From Semisulcospira habei (lineage: Eukaryota > Mollusca > Gastropoda > Semisulcospiridae): DNA of 64,000 nt. Below the pieces are notes generated by a model. The model was given only the letters and a program-made list of their open reading frames with translations. It did not search any database and had not been told where the DNA came from. The stretch covers positions 14,766,047 through 14,830,046 of the forward strand of contig BTPG01000004.1 in NCBI GenBank assembly GCA_036245525.1. The letters run 5' to 3'. The first letter of the stretch is position 1, and the number at the start of each line of letters is the position of its first letter. The translations under genes and the position numbers were made by a program. Positions 60,368-64,000 of the stretch are shown here, piece by piece.

Positions 60368-61773
60368 ACTGGACTAAGTCAAATATGAACCGAAAGGTGG
60401 TAGGGCCCACTACACACGCTTCCATACTTTTCAATATATGAAAAGTATGGAAAAGTATCAAAAGCATTCCGTCCATGGCATAGCTTTTCTGCATGCTAGT
60501 TCCTAGCCTGTCACTATGATAGCGTTCGGGCACCCGTCCAAACGGATTCTGTAGACAGTTGGCGTCGTAGTTGGCGTCTCATTACCCTGAGATTTTTTAA
60601 TCTATATTTACATCTTGTCTTAAGATCTTGCTTATAGTCTGGCTGACCAGATATTTACCCATCACGGCGTGAGATGGCCTTAGTCGCCTGCTCGGCGTTA
60701 AACCCAAATACCTAACGAATCCATTTTTGTACTTGAATCCGTTCTAGGGGAGATAGGAAGGCACCCTAACTACTCCACCCACCCCACCCCACATCAATAA
60801 CTGAAATATTGCATATTTTAAACGCATTTATCAAACTGAAGGGCCCCAAACCCCACCCCTTTCAAGGTCAAGGTCAAAGATCACAGCTCAGGTTTGAAGT
60901 TCAGACTCATGACTACCAGTAAGACACGAAATAAATGAACAACCACACTAAACATAGCTCACAGTGCCGGTAAACAAGGTGTTGCGTTTGAAAACATACA
61001 AAAACTCCTACAAATCTGCAAACGCAGCGATTTCTGGGGAAAATGTCAAATTTGTCATGATTTATTTTTCAGTTTTCCAACAGCAAAAGTCCAAACTCAA
61101 TGATATGATTACATTAAAGCAGTTTGCGGTCAATGTCACATATGGCTTGTTTTGACTTGACAGGTCACGGACTACAGTGCTATTTCCGTACTGTCCAGTC
61201 CCTTAGCTCAGGTTCGAAGTTCAGACTCATGACTACCTGAAAGACAAGAAATAAATGAACAACCACACTAAACATAGCTCACAGTGGCGGTAAACAAGGT
61301 GTTGTAATGCAAAACATGCAAAAACGCCATCAAAACTGCAAACGCAGGGATTTCTTGGAAAAATATCACATTTTCCAAGATTTACTTTTCAGTTTTCCAA
61401 CAGCAAACGTGCAACCTCAATGATATGGTTACATTAAACCAGTTTCCGGTCAATGTCAAATATGACTCAGGTTCGAAGTTCAGACTCAGAGCTGGGGTAA
61501 AGGGCAGCGAAAGACAAGAAGTCAGTTTACGAGATGAGACGAGACGAGATGACGCAGACGAGACGTTACCAGACCAGACAGACAGTACGAGACGAGACTG
61601 CATATGACATGAGAAGAGACAAGACCAGACAAAAAAAAAACAAAAAAAAAAACACCAGTCTATGACATGACGTGCACTAGTTTTCTCCCCCGATTCGCTA
61701 CCGCTTGTCAGTGGTAGCAAATGGAGGCAGTCAACCAGTGTGGACAAGAGGAGGTGGGAGAGAGGCGACTGAC

Positions 61774-62070
61774 CTGCCAGCATTGGTGACGATCATCTCA
61801 GTGCCCAGCTCGTCAAACTCTTTCCACAGTGCCTTCATCTTGAGCTGGGCAAACACGTTTATCATTTTGGGACGAAGAGGCTTATTCGGGCCGTCAGTCT
61901 TGCCATGGAGGGGCGATAATCGGCCTCCGACTTGCTGTCAGTGTTGTGTCCCATGTCGGACTGGCCGTCCTGGCTGTTGGAGTTGTCGGCCACGTCGTAT
62001 TTGGGGGAGTCGGTGTTCCCGGTGCGGCCGTGGTTGCGGTAGCAGGATGGAGGTTCAGGCAAAGGGTCGA
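61774..62070 (-). pseudogene. T-box exon copy 21
   Basis: Matches copy 18, with a further Glu to Lys change in LEMKALW. Donor GTCAGT. Confidence 0.75.
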
Positions 62071-63062
62071 AATGGACTAAGTCGAATATGGACTGACAGG
62101 TGGTAGGGCCCACTACACACGCTTCCATACTTTTCAATATATAAAAAGTATGAAAAGCATTCCGTGCATAGCGTAGCTCTTCTGCATGCTAGTTCCTAGC
62201 CTGTCAATATGATAGCGGGCGGGCACCCGTCCAAACGGATTCTGTAGACACTTGGCGTCGTAGTACAGCGCAGGGTCGGGTGCGAATTCTCCGTAATATC
62301 CCGTTCCATATAATATGCGACATTTTAGCCTCAGATTTTTAATCTATATTTTCATCTTGTCTTAAGATCTTGCTTTTAGTCTGGCTAACCAGATTTTTAC
62401 ACATCCCGCTGTGAGATGGCCTTAGTCGCCTGCTCGGCGTTAAACCCAAATAACTAATCCATTTTCGTACTTGAATCCGTTCTCGGGAGGATAGAAAGGC
62501 ACCCTAACTACTCCACTCACCCCACCCCACCCCACATCAATAACTGAAATATTGCATTTTTTAAACGCATGTATCAAACTGAACTCCCCAAACCCCACCC
62601 CTTTCAAGGTCAAGGTCAAAGATCACAGCTCAGGTTCGAAGTTCAGACTAATGACTTCGTGGCATTGAAACTGGTTTCTTACCAACCCCACACCCAAGCA
62701 CAGCTGAAATCAACGTGCTCCTCAAATCACTACGTCAACGGCAACTCAACATAGGCCCACAATTCTCCACTGGATAATCTCAGAATAGTATCATTCAAAG
62801 CAAGAAACATGTCTCCTATCCGCTAACCAGACATTTCCAGCAAATTCCAACATTCAGCCCTACTACAAATTTTTAAACAAGGCAAGAATTATTTTTTAAA
62901 AACACCGCTCCACCTACTGCCTGAACTGCCCTGATTTGAATAATAACGTGACCTGAAAGAGGAACTCTCCCACCTTAACACCATTCAATCTGCCATCAGT
63001 GTAACCCGTATACACTAAGTCAAACCCAAAGTGACACCATTGAATGTTGCTGCATTTTAAAG

Positions 63063-63326
63063 TTATGGCCCATCTTTTAATGGTGCACCGTAATGTCCCG
63101 TTCCATATCCATTTTCGTGCTGGAATCCGTTCTCATGTGGCCGATAGTAGCCGGGGTGGTAGGAAGGCATTCCGTCCATAGCGTAGCTCTTCTACATGCT
63201 AGTTCCTAGCCTGTCACTATGATAGCGGTCGGGCACCCGTCGAAACGGATTCTGTAGACAGTTGGCGCCGTAGTACAGAGCACGGTCGGGTACGAATTCA
63301 CCATTATATCCCGTTTCATATTATAC
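63063..63326 (-). pseudogene. Tyr/Gly-rich segment, uninterrupted copy
   Basis: No stop at the ENGF position, as in 34245-34506. The array continues to the window edge. Confidence 0.6.
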
Positions 63327-64000
63327 GACATTTTAGCCTGAGATTTTTAATCTATAGTTACATCTTGTCTTAAGATCTTGCTTTTAGTCTGGCTGACCAG
63401 AATTTTACCCATCCCGCTGTGAGATGGCCTTAGTCACCTGCTCGCAGTTAAACCCAAATAACTAACTAATCTATTTTCGTACTTGAATCCGTTCTCGGGT
63501 GGATAGGAAGGCACCCTAACTACTCCACCCACCCCACCCCACATCAATAACTGAAATATTGCATTTTGTAAACCCATTTATCAAAATGAACTCCCCAAAT
63601 CACACCCCTTTCAAGGTCAAGGTCAAAGATCACTGCTCAGGTTCGAAGTTCAGACTCATGACTACCAGTAAGACGAGAAATAAATGAACAGCCACACTAA
63701 ACATAGCTCACAGTGCTGGTAAACAGGGTGTTGCGATGCACGCCTACAAAACTGCAAACGCAGCAATTTCTGGGAAAAATTTCAAATTTTTCATGATTTT
63801 TTTTTCAGTTTTCCAACAGCAAAAGTCCAAACTCAATGATATGTTTACATAAACCAGTTTCCAGTCAATGTCATATATGGCATGTGTTGACCTGACAGAT
63901 CACGGATTACAGTGCCATTTCCGTGCTGTCCAGTCTCTTAGCTCAGGTTCGAAGTTCAGACTCATGACTACCAGTAAGACAAGAATAAATGAACAACCAC

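Larger units (their letters stand above)
57154..63040. repeat. Higher-order copy of 50770-56653
   Basis: Offset about 6,384-6,387 bp throughout, with very few differences seen (for example CCCAAACTA at 59.29 kb against CCCTAACTA at 52.91 kb). It contains T-box exon copies 19-21. Confidence 0.85.
4766..64000. repeat. Tandem segmental array built on T-box exons
   Basis: From here to the window edge the DNA consists of units about 1.7, 1.9, 2.5 or 2.7 kb long. On the plus strand each unit reads as follows: intron-like sequence, a (GAGAC)n-like minisatellite, an A-run, the splice donor, the T-box exon (minus strand), the upstream Tyr/Gly-rich segment, a SINE-like element, poly(CCACC) sequence, a TCAAGGTCAAGGTCAAAGATCA stretch, and repeats of CTCAGGTTCGAAGTTCAGAC. 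Some units add a conserved segment of about 430 bp without a recognisable gene (for example 6590-7010) and a second Tyr/Gly-rich segment that lacks the SINE. Open frames on the plus strand inside the array are shadows. The array runs off the right edge. Confidence 0.9.

Noticed and set aside
4766..64000. Array as a working multi-copy T-box gene family
   Set aside because: No copy has the remainder of the T-box domain within the window, and several copies have stops or frameshifts.

Overview
The window looks like repeat-rich accessory DNA from an animal genome, most likely a mollusc. This is inference from three things: T-box exons of TBX1/10 type with conserved splice donors, a SINE-like repeat of the kind common in mollusc DNA, and a Ty3/mdg4-type LTR element with an envelope gene. 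Nothing here resembles a bacterial gene cluster. Almost all short open frames are shadows of repeats.

Layout. Positions 1-4765 are ordinary intergenic DNA with a 40-bp tandem repeat, one SINE-like copy, a broken LINE RNase H fragment, two small inverted-repeat elements and an unrecognised Pro/Gln-rich stretch on the minus strand (about 3.5-4.56 kb). From 4766 to the right edge runs a tandem array of segmental duplications. Each unit carries, on the minus strand, a copy of the exon that opens a T-box DNA-binding domain and ends in a 5' splice site, plus one or two copies of an upstream exon-like segment rich in Tyr, Gly and Pro. I count 21 T-box exon copies and one fragment. No downstream T-box exon is present, so no complete T-box gene can be assembled from this window.

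The array has higher-order structure. Block A (about 4.8-8.78 kb) and block B (about 11.75-17.0 kb) recur at 32.4-36.03 and 45.02-50.3 kb. A third block type C occurs at about 17.06, 22.57, 27.95, 50.3 and 57.15 kb. A 500-N gap (56654-57153) lies where block order predicts about 7.5 kb of missing sequence. Younger insertions mark individual copies: a TIR element with a decayed hAT-like transposase (8781-11748), a LINE 3' end (13062-13732), a probable solo LTR (20681-22569), a full LTR element (36030-45019) and a TTAA-flanked MITE (47978-48182).

The LTR element is 8,990 bp with two 557-bp LTRs differing at 3 sites. In order it has a tRNA-His-type primer site, a leader with four 27-bp repeats, gag with two zinc knuckles, a protease-RT-RNase H-integrase region split by two one-base frame changes, an intact envelope-like frame with a furin-type site and membrane anchor, and a polypurine tract. 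Splice donor and acceptor candidates suggest the envelope is made from a spliced RNA.
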